Below are positions 46,201-57,749 of a stretch of 64,000 bases of DNA, piece after piece (position 1 is the first letter of the stretch; every line of letters starts with the position of its first letter). The position numbers and the translations under genes were made by a program. A model generated the notes under the pieces. That model was not told the origin of the DNA, ran no database searches, and saw nothing but the letters and a program-made list of their open reading frames with translations. This DNA is from an uncultured Paracoccaceae bacterium (GTDB lineage: Bacteria; Pseudomonadota; Alphaproteobacteria; Rhodobacterales; Rhodobacteraceae): positions 124,001 through 188,000 of the forward strand of contig CANLPZ010000002.1 in assembly GCA_947493145.1 (NCBI GenBank), read 5' to 3'.

Positions 46201-47198
46201 CGGATCACGAACCGTGGCGCGGGGCCAAGTGGGATTGGCCCCAAACTGACGCGACCGTTGCCAAAACTTAACGGCGCGTCCAAGGTTTTTGGATTGCCCG
46301 ATAGGTTTGCAAGCAACGACAGTCCCCGTTCCAAAGATGCAGCCGCGCCTTGGGGAATTGCGCCAGATGTTTCTGCGATTTTCAACATATCGCGCCAATT
46401 GGTTGCTTTCACCGTTACCGTGCCATTGGGGTATCCTTGTGCATCGATGGTGAATTCTCCCGCTGCCTTTAGATCAAGTTGCCCCCATGTGCCCTGCGCA
46501 AGTTTAAGGTCCACAAACGTTGGTTGAGGGCGCTGCCGTTCGATCGCAAACCGATCCCAAGGGGCGTCAAATCCGACAGTAGCATCGATTTTCAGTGTCT
46601 CGAAAACATCGGGCAAAACCCCATCTGTATCAATGCTTAGACGCGCCGCCTCTGCCGGTTTGAAACTGCTGGCTTCGAAAAAAATGTCATGGGCCAGTTT
46701 GGTGTCGACGTTTTGACGTGTGGCCACCAAACCCTTTTCCAGCGACATATCCCACCCAAGGTCGGATCGAAGTGTAACAGCGCCCAAATCGACAGTCGAA
46801 CGGTTTAAAATCAAATCTGTATCAGCATCGAACGCGACGCTCGCGCGCATTTTTTCCGATGTAATGTCGATTTTTTGCAAAGGCGTCGCCAAGGTTTGAC
46901 GATCCGGCCATTGTGCGATTATTTCGTTTGGCCGGTAGGACAATGCCAATAGTTCAAATTTTGGCACACTCCACAACACACCCGTGGCAGGATCCGCAAG
47001 TTCAAGGTCGGTCACAGTTGTGTCAAACCGTGACGGGAACCCCACGGTATTCAGTTCCGAGTAATTTGCGACCCAGCCTTCTTGGCCACGGTCATCGAGC
47101 CACGTTTTCAAACCTGTTTCAACTGCTGATGAACCAAGGAACCAATACCCACCGTAAAGCCCAGCCAAAACAACAATTACCCCGATTAAGAACCGCAT
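46197..47198 (-). CDS. DUF2125 protein
   Basis: The 333-residue protein begins with one membrane helix (MRFLIGVIVVLAGLYGGYWF) and is otherwise beta-rich and periplasmic. It matches the DUF2125 (PF09898) family of alphaproteobacteria: the VETGLKTWLDDRGQEGW segment and the GFPSRFDTTVTDLELADP block are typical. Repetitive phrases resemble AsmA-like beta-taco proteins in envelope lipid or protein traffic, but that comparison is mine. It converges on the extensin-like gene with a 4-base overlap of ends. The function is unknown. Confidence 0.8.
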   Translation of the reverse strand: MRFLIGVIVVLAGLYGGYWFLGSSAVETGLKTWLDDRGQEGWVANYSELNTVGFPSRFDTTVTDLELADPATGVLWSVPKFELLALSYRPNEIIAQWPDRQTLATPLQKIDITSEKMRASVAFDADTDLILNRSTVDLGAVTLRSDLGWDMSLEKGLVATRQNVDTKLAHDIFFEASSFKPAEAARLSIDTDGVLPDVFETLKIDATVGFDAPWDRFAIERQRPQPTFVDLKLAQGTWGQLDLKAAGEFTIDAQGYPNGTVTVKATNWRDMLKIAETSGAIPQGAAASLERGLSLLANLSGNPKTLDAPLSFGNGRVSLGPIPLGPAPRFVIR

Positions 47199-47274
47199 AA
47201 TGTACCCTTTGTTTTCGTCTTTCGACTTTGATCGTTTTGGTGTTTACAGGGGGGCAGAAGAAAGGACCAGCGTT

Positions 47275-47808
47275 ATGGCGTTATGGGTATTTGGTTATGG
47301 GTCGTTGCTGTGGAACCCTGGTTTCGAACCGGCTGAATCGTCGTTGGCCAAATGCGCCGGATTTGCGCGAAGTTTTTGCATGTTATCCATTCACCACCGC
47401 GGGTCCGAGGACGATCCCGGTCTGGTTTTGGCGTTGGACAAGGCAGACAGCGAATGCGCGGGTGTCGCGTTTCGGGTGTCAGAACACGACGAGGTCAAAG
47501 TGCTGGCCGATTTGCGTGAACGCGAACTCATTTCATCGGCCTATTTAGAGGTCACAGTCCCAGTGACGCTAAGCGATGGTCGCAGAGTTGATGCGCTGAC
47601 CTATGTGATCAATCGCGACCACCGTCAGTATTGTGATTTTGATTTAGAACAACAGGCGCAAATCATTGCAAAGGCTGTTGGCGGGCGCGGTCCGAACACC
47701 GAATATCTTTATAATACTGTCAATAAACTGGGCAGTTTGGGGATCGATGACAGCGAATTGGAATGGTTGGCGGGGCGTGTGCGGGTCCTTGAAGCCGACG
47801 CAACATAA
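47275..47808 (+). CDS. ChaC-type gamma-glutamylcyclotransferase
   Basis: The 177-residue protein carries the ChaC signature VFGYGSLLWNPGF near the N terminus, a later HHRGSEDDPGLVLALD block, and the catalytic glutamate region LRERELISSAYLEV. ChaC proteins degrade glutathione to 5-oxoproline and cysteinylglycine. The ATG at 47275 is used because FGYGSL normally lies at residues 5-10. The ORF also extends upstream to 47200. The gene is divergent from DUF2125 and precedes the stator-like pair without evident link. Confidence 0.88.
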   Translation: MALWVFGYGSLLWNPGFEPAESSLAKCAGFARSFCMLSIHHRGSEDDPGLVLALDKADSECAGVAFRVSEHDEVKVLADLRERELISSAYLEVTVPVTLSDGRRVDALTYVINRDHRQYCDFDLEQQAQIIAKAVGGRGPNTEYLYNTVNKLGSLGIDDSELEWLAGRVRVLEADAT

Positions 47809-47878
47809 ATCATTTGGGTTTTATTGGTTTCGCGCATATCTTAACCCGCAGTGAGAACCAACAATAGGACCCGTCCAC

Positions 47879-49033
47879 ATGGACCAAAGGGACCAAGAGG
47901 CCGAGCCACATTTTTCGTTACCTGTACGGCAAACCGTATGGATGTTGATCGTTATTGGTTTGGTGACCACCGGCGGATATTTGGCATATGCCAGCATCGC
48001 GCCCGTGTTTTGGGCGAACCCATGGCTGAATGGGTTTATCGTTTTTGTATTTATCATCGGCTTGTTCATGTGTTTCAGCCAAGTGGCGGCGATGATCCGA
48101 TCCGTTCGGTGGATCAAGGCATTTGCGGCTGACGCATCAAGTGAAGCGGCGCAAAGCCCACCAAATTTGTTGGCGCCACTTGCGTCGTTATTGCGTTCGC
48201 GCGGGGCAAGGTCACAGCTGAGCGCCTCTTCATCGCGATCAATTTTGGATTCGGTCGGATCACGGATCGACGAAGAACGCGAAATCACACGCTATATCGT
48301 AAACACGCTGATTTTCTTGGGCCTCTTAGGAACCTTTTATGGTTTGGCGACCACCGTTCCGGCGTTGGTTGAAACCATCCGGTCCCTTGCACCAGCAGAA
48401 GGCGAAGACGGAACACAGGTTTTCAGCCGTTTGATGTCGGGGCTCGAAGACCAGCTTGACGGTATGGGCGTTGCGTTTGCGTCGTCATTATTGGGTTTGG
48501 CTGGGTCCCTTGTCGTGGGGTTGTTGGAACTGTTTGCGGGGCAATCCCAAAACAGATTTTACCGTGAATTGGAAGAATGGTTGTCGACGATCACCCGCGT
48601 TGGTTTTGCAAGCGGCGATGGGGAGCTGGGCGGTGATCAAGTTGTTGTTGGCGGTATCGTCGATCATTTGGGCGAACAGATGGAAGCGCTGCAAGTGATG
48701 TTCACACAAAGCGACATCGCGCGTGAGGAAACAAATGACCGTTTGGCAGCCTTAGTGAGCGAAGTGTCCGCGCTGACACAGCGCATCGATGGGCAGACAG
48801 GTTACGGAAACTTGGCCGAAATCATGGCACGTCACAATCAATTGCTGGAAAAAATGGAAGGCGATGGTGTCGATGCTGAAAGCCGGATGCGGTTGCGTTC
48901 CATGGATGTTCAGCTGTTGCGGATATTGGAAGAAATGACCGCGGGCCGCCAAGAAAGCATAGCGGAACTTCGGTCAGAGTTGAAAACACTAACCCGCGCG
49001 ATCAAAGCGTTGCAACCAAGCGACCAAGGATAA
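47879..49033 (+). CDS. MotA/TolQ/ExbB-like membrane protein
   Basis: The 384-residue protein has two N-terminal membrane segments (about residues 20-42 and 50-73), a cytoplasmic loop and two more helices (about 140-160 and 198-222) in the block TLIFLGLLGTFYGLATTVPAL and GVAFASSLLGLAGSLVVGLLEL. That block is the MotA_ExbB domain, with the GTFYGL motif and small residues of the helices lining the ion path. The C-terminal 150 residues are mostly coiled coil. It ends 3 bp before a MotB-like gene and is surely its partner. No TonB, Tol or flagellar genes are near. Confidence 0.85.
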   Translation: MDQRDQEAEPHFSLPVRQTVWMLIVIGLVTTGGYLAYASIAPVFWANPWLNGFIVFVFIIGLFMCFSQVAAMIRSVRWIKAFAADASSEAAQSPPNLLAPLASLLRSRGARSQLSASSSRSILDSVGSRIDEEREITRYIVNTLIFLGLLGTFYGLATTVPALVETIRSLAPAEGEDGTQVFSRLMSGLEDQLDGMGVAFASSLLGLAGSLVVGLLELFAGQSQNRFYRELEEWLSTITRVGFASGDGELGGDQVVVGGIVDHLGEQMEALQVMFTQSDIAREETNDRLAALVSEVSALTQRIDGQTGYGNLAEIMARHNQLLEKMEGDGVDAESRMRLRSMDVQLLRILEEMTAGRQESIAELRSELKTLTRAIKALQPSDQG

Positions 49034-49036
49034 ACC

Positions 49037-51067
49037 ATGGCGTTGTCGCGACGATCTGGTGCAAGGTTCCAAGGGTCCATTTGGCCCGGATTCGTCGACG
49101 CCATGACAGGTTTATTGTTGGTGCTGATGTTTGTCCTGACCATTTTTATGGTTGTGCAATACGTGCTGCGTGAAACCATTTCCGGACAAGAAAACGAATT
49201 AAATGCGCTGAATGCCGAAGTCGCGGCGCTGGCTGATGCGTTGGGCTTGGAACGTGATCGATCGGCCCAGTTGGAAACCGAAGTCGGAACGCTGCGCGGG
49301 ACGCTGTCCGACGCGGAAAGCCAAGCAGCAGCACAAGCCGCGTTGATCGCGTCATTAACATCGGAACGGGACGCGCGTGCCTCCGATTTGGCGGCAGCTG
49401 AGCTTCGGCTCACCCAATTCGAAGCGCAAGTCGCCGCATTGATTGCGGAACGTGATGGTGCGCTTGGCGTCGTCGCAGACCTTGAAAGCGTGCAAACGGA
49501 CCTGTTGACGGAACAAGAGGCATTGAACCTCGCATTGGCCGCTGCAAGAGACGAAATCGACGCACAGGTCGAACAAGCCAGACTGGATGCTGCACGACGC
49601 GAAACGTTGGAAGCTATGATATCTGATTTGGAAAAGGAAAAAGGGGATGCCGAAACCTCGCTTGCGCAAACCCTTGCCAAATTGTCCGCTGCCGAGGGGC
49701 AAACAGCACTGACAAAAGAACAGCTTGATGATGCGCTGGCACAAATCGCCGAGATCGAAGGGGCGGCCAGTGGGACACAAGAAGATCTCGCCGCGGCGCT
49801 TGCTCGGGCAGCGAATTTACAGGCCCAATTGAGTGACGCAGAAAAAGCGCAACTTGCCGAAGCTGCGGCCGCCGAAGCCTTGCGCCAACGGTTGGAAAAC
49901 GCGGACGCAGAGTTGACCGCCATGACCTTAGCGCTGGAAGAACAACGTAAAAGGGCAGAGGAAACGTTGACCCTGTTAGCGGCTGCGAATGCCACCAAAG
50001 ATGATCTTGATCAGCGATTGGCAGAAGCGCTGTTGTTGGCGCAAACGACTGAAAGTGATTTGCAAACTGCGCGCGCGCAGCTGGCCGAATTGTCAGAGGC
50101 ACAGAAACAAGCAAACGCTGATCTTGCCGCCGCGGTTGTGGCGCAAGCGGCACTTGAGGCAAAACTGAATGAAAGCTCAGCGGCCTTGGAAGCGGCAAAT
50201 TTGGCGGCTGGTGCACAAGGTGATTTGCGAACCCAGTTAGAAGCAGCGCTTGCGGCGAAGCTTGCGGCTGAGCAAACCTCGCGCGAGTTGTTGAGCCAAG
50301 CTGAAGAACGCGCTGCCCTGTTACGCGCAGCGAATGAACAGCTATCGCAAGAAGAGGCGGCAAGCGCCGAAAGCCAACGTCAAATGGCGCTTTTGTCTGA
50401 ACAGATTGCCGCGCTGCGGTCACAAATGGCGTCGCTCCAAGGATTGCTGGACGTGGCTGAAACAGAACGCGACGATGCGCAAATACAATTGGATGCGTTG
50501 GGAAATCGTTTGAATTCGGCGCTGGCTCAGGTCGCCGCCGAAGAACGCAAACGGCGTTTGTTGGAGGAAGCAGAACGCAAACGGTTAGAGGCCGAAGCGC
50601 AAGATCTGGAACGATACCGGTCCGAATTTTTTGGCCAATTGCGCGATCTTTTGGGCGCCCAAGATGGCGTGCGGATCGAAGGGGACAGATTTGTGTTTTC
50701 CTCTGAGGTTCTGTTCGCGCCGGGTCGTGCAAACCTGTCGGTCGAAGGACAGGGAGAGATTGCAAAGGTGGCCGGGATTTTACGGGCCGTTGCGGACGAT
50801 ATTCCCGCAGGGATCGATTGGGTCATCCGTGTGGACGGGCACACGGACAACCTTCCGTTGTCGGGTACTGGTGAATTCCGTGACAATTGGGAGTTGAGCC
50901 AAGCACGCGCATTGTCCGTGGTGCGCTACATGGTCAACTTTTTGGGTATTCCACCCAGCAGATTGGCCGCGAATGGGTTTGGCGAGTTTCAACCATTGAA
51001 CACAGCGAACACAGCGGAAGCACGTGCGCAAAATCGCCGGATTGAACTGAAATTCACTGAAAAATAG
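49037..51067 (+). CDS. MotB/OmpA-type protein with a very long coiled coil
   Basis: The 676-residue protein starts with a cytoplasmic tail and one membrane helix in WPGFVDAMTGLLLVLMFVLT, in which D21 is placed like the ion-binding aspartate of MotB. Residues 45-530 are an almost uninterrupted coiled coil rich in Ala, Glu, Leu and Gln. Residues 545-676 form an OmpA-like peptidoglycan-binding domain (RVDGHTDNLPLSGTGEFRDN, NRRIELKFTEK). Together with the upstream MotA-like protein it should form an ion-driven stator or force-transmitting complex that reaches the cell wall. The function is unknown. ZorB of Zorya defence is similar in plan but no ZorC, D or E is present. Confidence 0.85.
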   Translation: MALSRRSGARFQGSIWPGFVDAMTGLLLVLMFVLTIFMVVQYVLRETISGQENELNALNAEVAALADALGLERDRSAQLETEVGTLRGTLSDAESQAAAQAALIASLTSERDARASDLAAAELRLTQFEAQVAALIAERDGALGVVADLESVQTDLLTEQEALNLALAAARDEIDAQVEQARLDAARRETLEAMISDLEKEKGDAETSLAQTLAKLSAAEGQTALTKEQLDDALAQIAEIEGAASGTQEDLAAALARAANLQAQLSDAEKAQLAEAAAAEALRQRLENADAELTAMTLALEEQRKRAEETLTLLAAANATKDDLDQRLAEALLLAQTTESDLQTARAQLAELSEAQKQANADLAAAVVAQAALEAKLNESSAALEAANLAAGAQGDLRTQLEAALAAKLAAEQTSRELLSQAEERAALLRAANEQLSQEEAASAESQRQMALLSEQIAALRSQMASLQGLLDVAETERDDAQIQLDALGNRLNSALAQVAAEERKRRLLEEAERKRLEAEAQDLERYRSEFFGQLRDLLGAQDGVRIEGDRFVFSSEVLFAPGRANLSVEGQGEIAKVAGILRAVADDIPAGIDWVIRVDGHTDNLPLSGTGEFRDNWELSQARALSVVRYMVNFLGIPPSRLAANGFGEFQPLNTANTAEARAQNRRIELKFTEK

Positions 51068-52033
51068 TTACTGAATTTCAGTTGTGATGCCGTCGGTGCC
51101 GATGATTTCGCCGTTACGGATCAATTGAGCAATTCCGTGATAGACGCCTTTTGTCCACCCGTCGTTGGTGCGTCGTTTGCCACCGGCGCGAAAGAAAAGA
51201 GGCTGCGCTTTTTCTAGTGAGACGATTGTATCAAATAGGACGCCGTCGGGCCCATCGATAACCAAAGCAATCTGATCACCGACTTGGCCATTGTGAAAGA
51301 ACCCCCAGATCACCAAAGCGGGCGCATCCGTGGGGAGCGCACCCGAATGCGCCGTTCCAGCCTTTACATCTGCATAATCCGGCACGCCGGTTGAAAACCC
51401 AACGGAAATTGGGCCACCGCTGGTGTAATCCACCGCGGATTCCCATAGCGTACGGGCAGACGCGTCCGTGCTACAGGTGTCGCGTCCATCAGGCGAAAAG
51501 GGATCAACGATTTCACCGCGATGGCGCACAACAAAATGGACATGTGGAAACTGGGTTTTTCCTGAAAGCCCAACCATGCCAAGCGGGGTCCCTGTTCCGA
51601 CGCGTGTTCCTTTCTCAACAATGACAGACCCCTGTTCCAAGTGACAATATTGCGTTTGCCACCCGCGTCCGTGATCCACGACAACCCCATTCCCGCACTC
51701 ACGCCCTGTGATTTCATCCTCAAATTCGGCGGAATGAATGCGGTCTGGCATTCCGTCACGTGTCGCAACAACCCGACCAGGTGCGGCCGCCAAAACATCC
51801 ACGCCCGTGTCCATTTCCGCCAATGATGGCAAAGCGAAATCGACGCCTTTGTGGGTGTCATAGGTCGTTGTACCGCACGCAAAATCGCGCACGCCAGCGG
51901 TTGGATCATTATCAACGAAAAATTGGATATAGCAGCTGTCACCCAAGGTGCAGTCAATCGGCAGGTTCAAAATAGGATCCATCGCCGCAACGGGTGCAGC
52001 GATGGTTAATCCAGCCAACAAGACGGCTTTCAT
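51068..52033 (-). CDS. secreted M23 family metallopeptidase
   Basis: The 321-residue protein has a short signal peptide ([17 protein letters not shown]) and an M23 LytM-type domain. The zinc ligands are in HKGVDFAL (His, Asp) and FPHVHFVV (HxH), with the QYCHLEQG histidine between them. Four cysteines in the mature part probably form disulfides. Such enzymes cut peptide cross-bridges or act as amidase activators. The ATG overlaps the clpA stop (TGATG), so it follows clpA on the same message, an unusual pairing. It converges on the MotB-like gene. Confidence 0.88.
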   Translation of the reverse strand: MKAVLLAGLTIAAPVAAMDPILNLPIDCTLGDSCYIQFFVDNDPTAGVRDFACGTTTYDTHKGVDFALPSLAEMDTGVDVLAAAPGRVVATRDGMPDRIHSAEFEDEITGRECGNGVVVDHGRGWQTQYCHLEQGSVIVEKGTRVGTGTPLGMVGLSGKTQFPHVHFVVRHRGEIVDPFSPDGRDTCSTDASARTLWESAVDYTSGGPISVGFSTGVPDYADVKAGTAHSGALPTDAPALVIWGFFHNGQVGDQIALVIDGPDGVLFDTIVSLEKAQPLFFRAGGKRRTNDGWTKGVYHGIAQLIRNGEIIGTDGITTEIQ

Positions 52034-54351
52034 CAGTCAGCCGTCAAAAGCGGTGGCTTTTTCTTCGGCGAAATTCGTTTTGCTTCGGCCTGTTCCAGCT
52101 TTAGATCAAGTTTACCGTCTTTGACGGCGACTTTGACAACGCCACCTTTCGCCAACTTCCCGAACAGCAGCTCTTCGGCAAGTGGTTTTTTGATGTATTC
52201 TTGGATCACACGGCCAAGTGGGCGCGCGCCCATGCGGTTGTCGTAACCTTTGTCGCCCAACCATTCGGCGGCGGCAGGGGTCAATTCGAACGTCACATTG
52301 CGGTCCATCAATTGCGCTTCAAGCTGCAATACGAATTTCTGAACAACTTGGTTGATGATGTCCTTTGACAGCGGCTTGAACGAAATGATCGCATCTAAAC
52401 GGTTGCGGAATTCCGGCGTGAACGTTTGTTCGATCGCGGCGGTATCTTCACCTTCGCGGCTTTCGCGACCAAAACCAACGGCTTCTTTTGCCAATTCTGA
52501 CGCACCAGCATTCGATGTCATGATCAAAATCACGTTCCGGAAATCAACGGTTCGTCCATTGTGATCCGTCAATGTCCCGTGGTCCATCACCTGCAACAGA
52601 ATGTTGTACACGTCGGGATGTGCTTTTTCCATTTCGTCCAACAACAACACGCAGTGCGGATCTTGGTCGACGCCATCGGTTAACATGCCGCCTTGGTCAA
52701 AGCCGACGTATCCGGGAGGTGCACCAATCAAACGTGAAACGGCGTGTTTTTCCATATATTCGGACATGTCGAACCGCAGAAGTTTCACGCCCAAAGTATC
52801 GGCCAACTGTTTAGCGACCTCTGTTTTACCGACGCCTGTTGGGCCGGCAAACAGGTAGTTACCAATTGGTTTGTCTGGCTCACGCAAACCCGCCCGCGCA
52901 AGCTTGATCGACGAAGATAACGCCTCGATCGCTTTGTTTTGTCCAAAGACCACGCGTTTCAACGATGTTTCCAAATCTTTCAATACGGTTGCATCGTCTT
53001 TGGACACGGATTTTGGTGGAATACGCGCGATTTTGGCAACGACAGCTTCGATTTCCTTAACGCCAATTGTTTTGCGGCGTTTGTTCGCAGGAACCAAATG
53101 TTGAGCCGCCCCTGCTTCGTCGATCACATCAATCGCGCTGTCCGGCAGTTTACGATCATTGATATAGCGAGACGCAAGTTCCACAGCCGTTTTGACCGCA
53201 TCAACGGTGTATTTGATCGAATGGTGGTCCTCGAAATACGGTTTTAAACCTTTGAGGATTTCAATCGCGTCCGGAACGGAGGGTTCACTGACATCGATTT
53301 TCTGGAACCTGCGCGACAATGCGCGGTCTTTTTCAAAATGCTGACGGAATTCTTTATACGTGGTCGATCCCATGCAACGCAGTTTGCCGCCTTGCAATGC
53401 AGGTTTAAGAAGGTTCGACGCATCCATCGCACCACCAGAGGTCGCGCCAGCGCCAATAACCGTATGAATTTCGTCGATGAACAACACCGCATCAGGGTGT
53501 TCCTCTAATTCGGTCATGACTGCCTTTAGGCGTTCCTCAAAGTCACCGCGATACCGGGTGCCTGCCAAAAGCGCGCCCATATCAAGCGAATAAATCGTGG
53601 CATTTTCCAAAATTTCGGGGGTTTCACCTGCAACGATTTTGCGCGCCAAGCCTTCGGCAATGGCGGTTTTGCCAACGCCGGGATCACCAACCAAGATCGG
53701 GTTATTCTTGCGACGACGGCAAAGTACCTGAATACAACGTTCAACTTCGTGGTTGCGACCGATAAGCGGATCGATTTCCTGTTTTCTGGCTTTGTCGTTC
53801 AGATCAACGCAATATTTTTGCAATGCGCTTTCTTTTTTCTCGCCGTCTTCGCTGACGTCTTCGGCATCGATTTCCGCACCAGACAATTCCCGTGCTTCGC
53901 CAAAAGCAGGGTCTTTGGCGACGCCATGAGCGATAAAATTCACCGCATCATAGCGGGTCATATCCTGTTGCTGGAGGAAATAGGCCGCATTGCTCTCGCG
54001 TTCAGCAAAAATAGCGACCAATACGTTGGCGCCTGTAACTTCGTTTCGACCGGATGATTGAACGTGGATAGCAGCGCGTTGGATCACACGTTGGAAGGCG
54101 GCTGTCGGCACAGCTTCCGATCCTTCGACGTTGGTGACTAAGGTGCCCAAATCATCTTCGATGAATTTTTCCAGTTCGGCGCGCAATTCGTCCAAATCCA
54201 CGGAACAAGCTTGCATCACGTTTGCCGCATCTTTTTCGTCGATCAACGCCAGTAACAAATGTTCCAGCGTGGCAAGTTCGTGGTTACGTGCGTTAGCAAG
54301 TGCCAACGCCGAATGAATGGCTTGTTCTAATGATGTTGAAAACGATGGCAC
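52033..54351 (-). CDS. clpA: ATP-dependent Clp protease ATP-binding subunit ClpA
   Basis: ClpA (772 residues) unfolds substrates for ClpP. It has the N domain ([20 protein letters not shown]), two AAA+ modules with Walker [16 protein letters not shown] and [15 protein letters not shown], the ClpA/B middle features and a C-terminal D2 end. GTG at 54351 is chosen because AAGGAG lies about ten bases upstream and the N domain begins there; a reading open to 54897 is not supported. Its 5' leader contains the arms GTTTCAG and CTGAAAC at 54375-54395. clpS is not in the window. Confidence 0.95.
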   Translation of the reverse strand: MPSFSTSLEQAIHSALALANARNHELATLEHLLLALIDEKDAANVMQACSVDLDELRAELEKFIEDDLGTLVTNVEGSEAVPTAAFQRVIQRAAIHVQSSGRNEVTGANVLVAIFAERESNAAYFLQQQDMTRYDAVNFIAHGVAKDPAFGEARELSGAEIDAEDVSEDGEKKESALQKYCVDLNDKARKQEIDPLIGRNHEVERCIQVLCRRRKNNPILVGDPGVGKTAIAEGLARKIVAGETPEILENATIYSLDMGALLAGTRYRGDFEERLKAVMTELEEHPDAVLFIDEIHTVIGAGATSGGAMDASNLLKPALQGGKLRCMGSTTYKEFRQHFEKDRALSRRFQKIDVSEPSVPDAIEILKGLKPYFEDHHSIKYTVDAVKTAVELASRYINDRKLPDSAIDVIDEAGAAQHLVPANKRRKTIGVKEIEAVVAKIARIPPKSVSKDDATVLKDLETSLKRVVFGQNKAIEALSSSIKLARAGLREPDKPIGNYLFAGPTGVGKTEVAKQLADTLGVKLLRFDMSEYMEKHAVSRLIGAPPGYVGFDQGGMLTDGVDQDPHCVLLLDEMEKAHPDVYNILLQVMDHGTLTDHNGRTVDFRNVILIMTSNAGASELAKEAVGFGRESREGEDTAAIEQTFTPEFRNRLDAIISFKPLSKDIINQVVQKFVLQLEAQLMDRNVTFELTPAAAEWLGDKGYDNRMGARPLGRVIQEYIKKPLAEELLFGKLAKGGVVKVAVKDGKLDLKLEQAEAKRISPKKKPPLLTAD

Positions 54352-54585
54352 GGTGATGGCGCTCCTTCTTTTCTGTTTCAGGGGCGATCTGAAACATTGT
54401 CCTTCTCTATTAGACTTCGGTTTTCTGAACAAAGCTTCAAGGGTAAACTTGGAAATTGTCGGGTTTGTGAGCAGAATTTTACTAGAAATCTTATTTTTTG
54501 GTGTCTTGTTCGCAAAAATATCTGCAAAAACAATAGCAATCCACCCTATGGTTGTTAAAGTTGAGGGTGAAAAAAGTGAAATTTC

Positions 54586-55356
54586 ATGCATCTTGACGTC
54601 CACGACCTGCGAAATTTTTATTATCGACGCGCGTTGGGGCGCGCGACCCAAAGGGTTGTGCGAAATACGATTCAAGAGTTCTGGCCAGAAGCGCAAAAGC
54701 AAACCGTTGCAGGCGTCGGTTTCGCGGTGCCCTTGTTGCGCCCCTATTTGTCCAGCGCACGTCGTGTCATCGGCCTGATGCCGGGACCACAAGGCGTCAT
54801 GCATTGGCCTGCGGGACAACCAAATGTCACAACGCTCTGCGAAGATACGCAGTGGCCGCTGCAAACGGGGCAAGTCGATAAATTGGTTGTGATGCATGGG
54901 TTGGAAACGACTGAAACCCCAACCGAGTTCTTGGACGAATGCTATCGGGTTTTGGGACCCGGCGGCAGCGCCATATTTATTGTGCCCAATCGCGCTGGAT
55001 TATGGGCGCGATCTGACCAAACGCCGTTTGGCTTTGGTCGGCCGTATTCATTGACGCAGTTGGAAGCGCAGCTGAAATCGCATGGGTTAACACCAGAACG
55101 CCATGTTTCGGCGCTTTATCAGCCACCATCGGAAAAACGAACATGGATGAAATTCGGCGCCGCCATTGAACGGCTTGGTCGTAAAATGCCGTCAATCTAT
55201 GCCGGCGGTGTGTTGATCGTAGAGGTTTCAAAGCAAATTCCCGCGCCCAAACGCCCCGGTTTAGCGCAAGCGGTTCGCAAGCCTTTGACGATTTTGGACG
55301 GATTAACCAACCCCGTTCCAAAACCGGCAATGCGTCGGCCAACAAAACAGAGCTGA
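54586..55356 (+). CDS. class I SAM-dependent methyltransferase
   Basis: The 256-residue protein shows a Methyltransf_11-type core. [13 protein letters not shown] is the SAM-binding glycine-rich turn (slightly degenerate), and the [19 protein letters not shown] and [19 protein letters not shown] blocks are the post-I and IV motifs. Its substrate is unknown. The ATG at 54586 overlaps the long open frame upstream of clpA on the opposite strand, and the intergenic region serves both genes. It precedes the atp operon by about 280 bp. Confidence 0.82.
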   Translation: MHLDVHDLRNFYYRRALGRATQRVVRNTIQEFWPEAQKQTVAGVGFAVPLLRPYLSSARRVIGLMPGPQGVMHWPAGQPNVTTLCEDTQWPLQTGQVDKLVVMHGLETTETPTEFLDECYRVLGPGGSAIFIVPNRAGLWARSDQTPFGFGRPYSLTQLEAQLKSHGLTPERHVSALYQPPSEKRTWMKFGAAIERLGRKMPSIYAGGVLIVEVSKQIPAPKRPGLAQAVRKPLTILDGLTNPVPKPAMRRPTKQS

Positions 55357-55511
55357 CGGCTGATTCATTCGAAAAATCGAAGGCGCAAATTCCGGAAATT
55401 TAGTGATTCACGCCATATTTTTTCGATTAAATTTTGGAACATACCGTCGCAGTTCTTTTAATTTATTGATTTAATTAAATTTTTGCTCATCTAACTCGGT
55501 GGCCAAGACGG

Positions 55512-55540
55512 TTGCGACACGCGGAAGGCTCTGCTAAATC
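55512..55540 (+). promoter_or_regulatory. candidate atp operon promoter
   Basis: TTGCGA at 55512 and TAAATC at 55535 are 17 bases apart, about 100 bp before atpH. The rest of the 282-bp gap between the methyltransferase gene and atpH is A/T-rich and holds no recognisable gene. Confidence 0.45.
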
Positions 55541-55638
55541 CACCCTGATTTTGTCGCACATATTCTATGGGCGACGTGTGGCTGCCGTTTTTGTCAAAAT
55601 TGGATGGTAAAAATGGCCTAAATATCGGAAGGGTGGAC

Positions 55639-56196
55639 GTGTCCGAACCAGCTTCGATCTCAGCCGGCATCGCAAGCCGCTATGCTCGTGCCTTGTTTGA
55701 CTTGGCAAAAGAGACCAAAAAACTAAAAGCACTAGAGACTGATGTCAGTATTCTAGGCGAGCTGCTTAGCAGCGACGATTTCACTGCAATGATCAATTCG
55801 CCATTGGTATCGCGTGACGCGCAGGAAACTGCGGTTGCGGCAATTGCCAAAAAAGCAAAATTGTCAGCACTAACAGGCAATACTTTGGGCTTGATGGCTC
55901 AAAAGGGTCGCTTGTTTGTGGTGCCAGCAGTTGCCAATGAATTGGCCGCTCTGATCGCAGAGGAAAAAGGCGAAGTTACCGCAGAGGTAACGGCAGCCAA
56001 GGCGCTTACTAAGGCGCAATCAGACAAACTTGCCAAAACGCTCAAGGCGACAGTTGGCAAAGATGTTAAGATCAATACGACCGTCGATGAATCAATCATC
56101 GGCGGTCTTATCGTAAAAGTTGGCTCTAAGATGATCGATACGTCGATCAGCTCAAAGCTGAATGCACTTCAGAACTCCATGAAAGAGGTCGGATAA
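55639..56196 (+). CDS. atpH: ATP synthase F1 delta subunit
   Basis: Delta (185 residues from GTG at 55639) joins F1 to the peripheral stalk. The N-terminal ISAGIASRYARALFDLAKE and the C-terminal DESIIGGLIVKVGSKMIDTSI blocks are typical. GTG is used because GGAAGGG lies just upstream and the family starts near this point; an ATG at 55567 would add 24 non-homologous residues. It opens the F1 operon atpHAGDC; the F0 genes are elsewhere, as usual in alphaproteobacteria. It abuts atpA with no gap. Confidence 0.95.
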   Translation: MSEPASISAGIASRYARALFDLAKETKKLKALETDVSILGELLSSDDFTAMINSPLVSRDAQETAVAAIAKKAKLSALTGNTLGLMAQKGRLFVVPAVANELAALIAEEKGEVTAEVTAAKALTKAQSDKLAKTLKATVGKDVKINTTVDESIIGGLIVKVGSKMIDTSISSKLNALQNSMKEVG

Positions 56197-57735
<1,539 letters not shown>

Positions 57736-57749
57736 GGATATCGTAGGCA

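Noticed and set aside
48910-50765. Ser/Arg-rich minus-strand ORFs opposite the coiled-coil gene
   Set aside because: Low-complexity antisense products of an Ala/Glu-rich coding sequence, not genes.
47879-51067. Zorya anti-phage defence system (ZorA/ZorB-like pair)
   Set aside because: Both subunits resemble ZorA and ZorB in plan, but no ZorC, ZorD or ZorE gene is adjacent and the long coiled coil is in the MotB-like rather than the MotA-like protein.
52033-54897. A 954-residue reading of clpA beginning at 54897
   Set aside because: The first 180 residues have no ClpA homology and overlap a methyltransferase gene; GTG at 54351 with a ribosome-binding site gives a normal ClpA.
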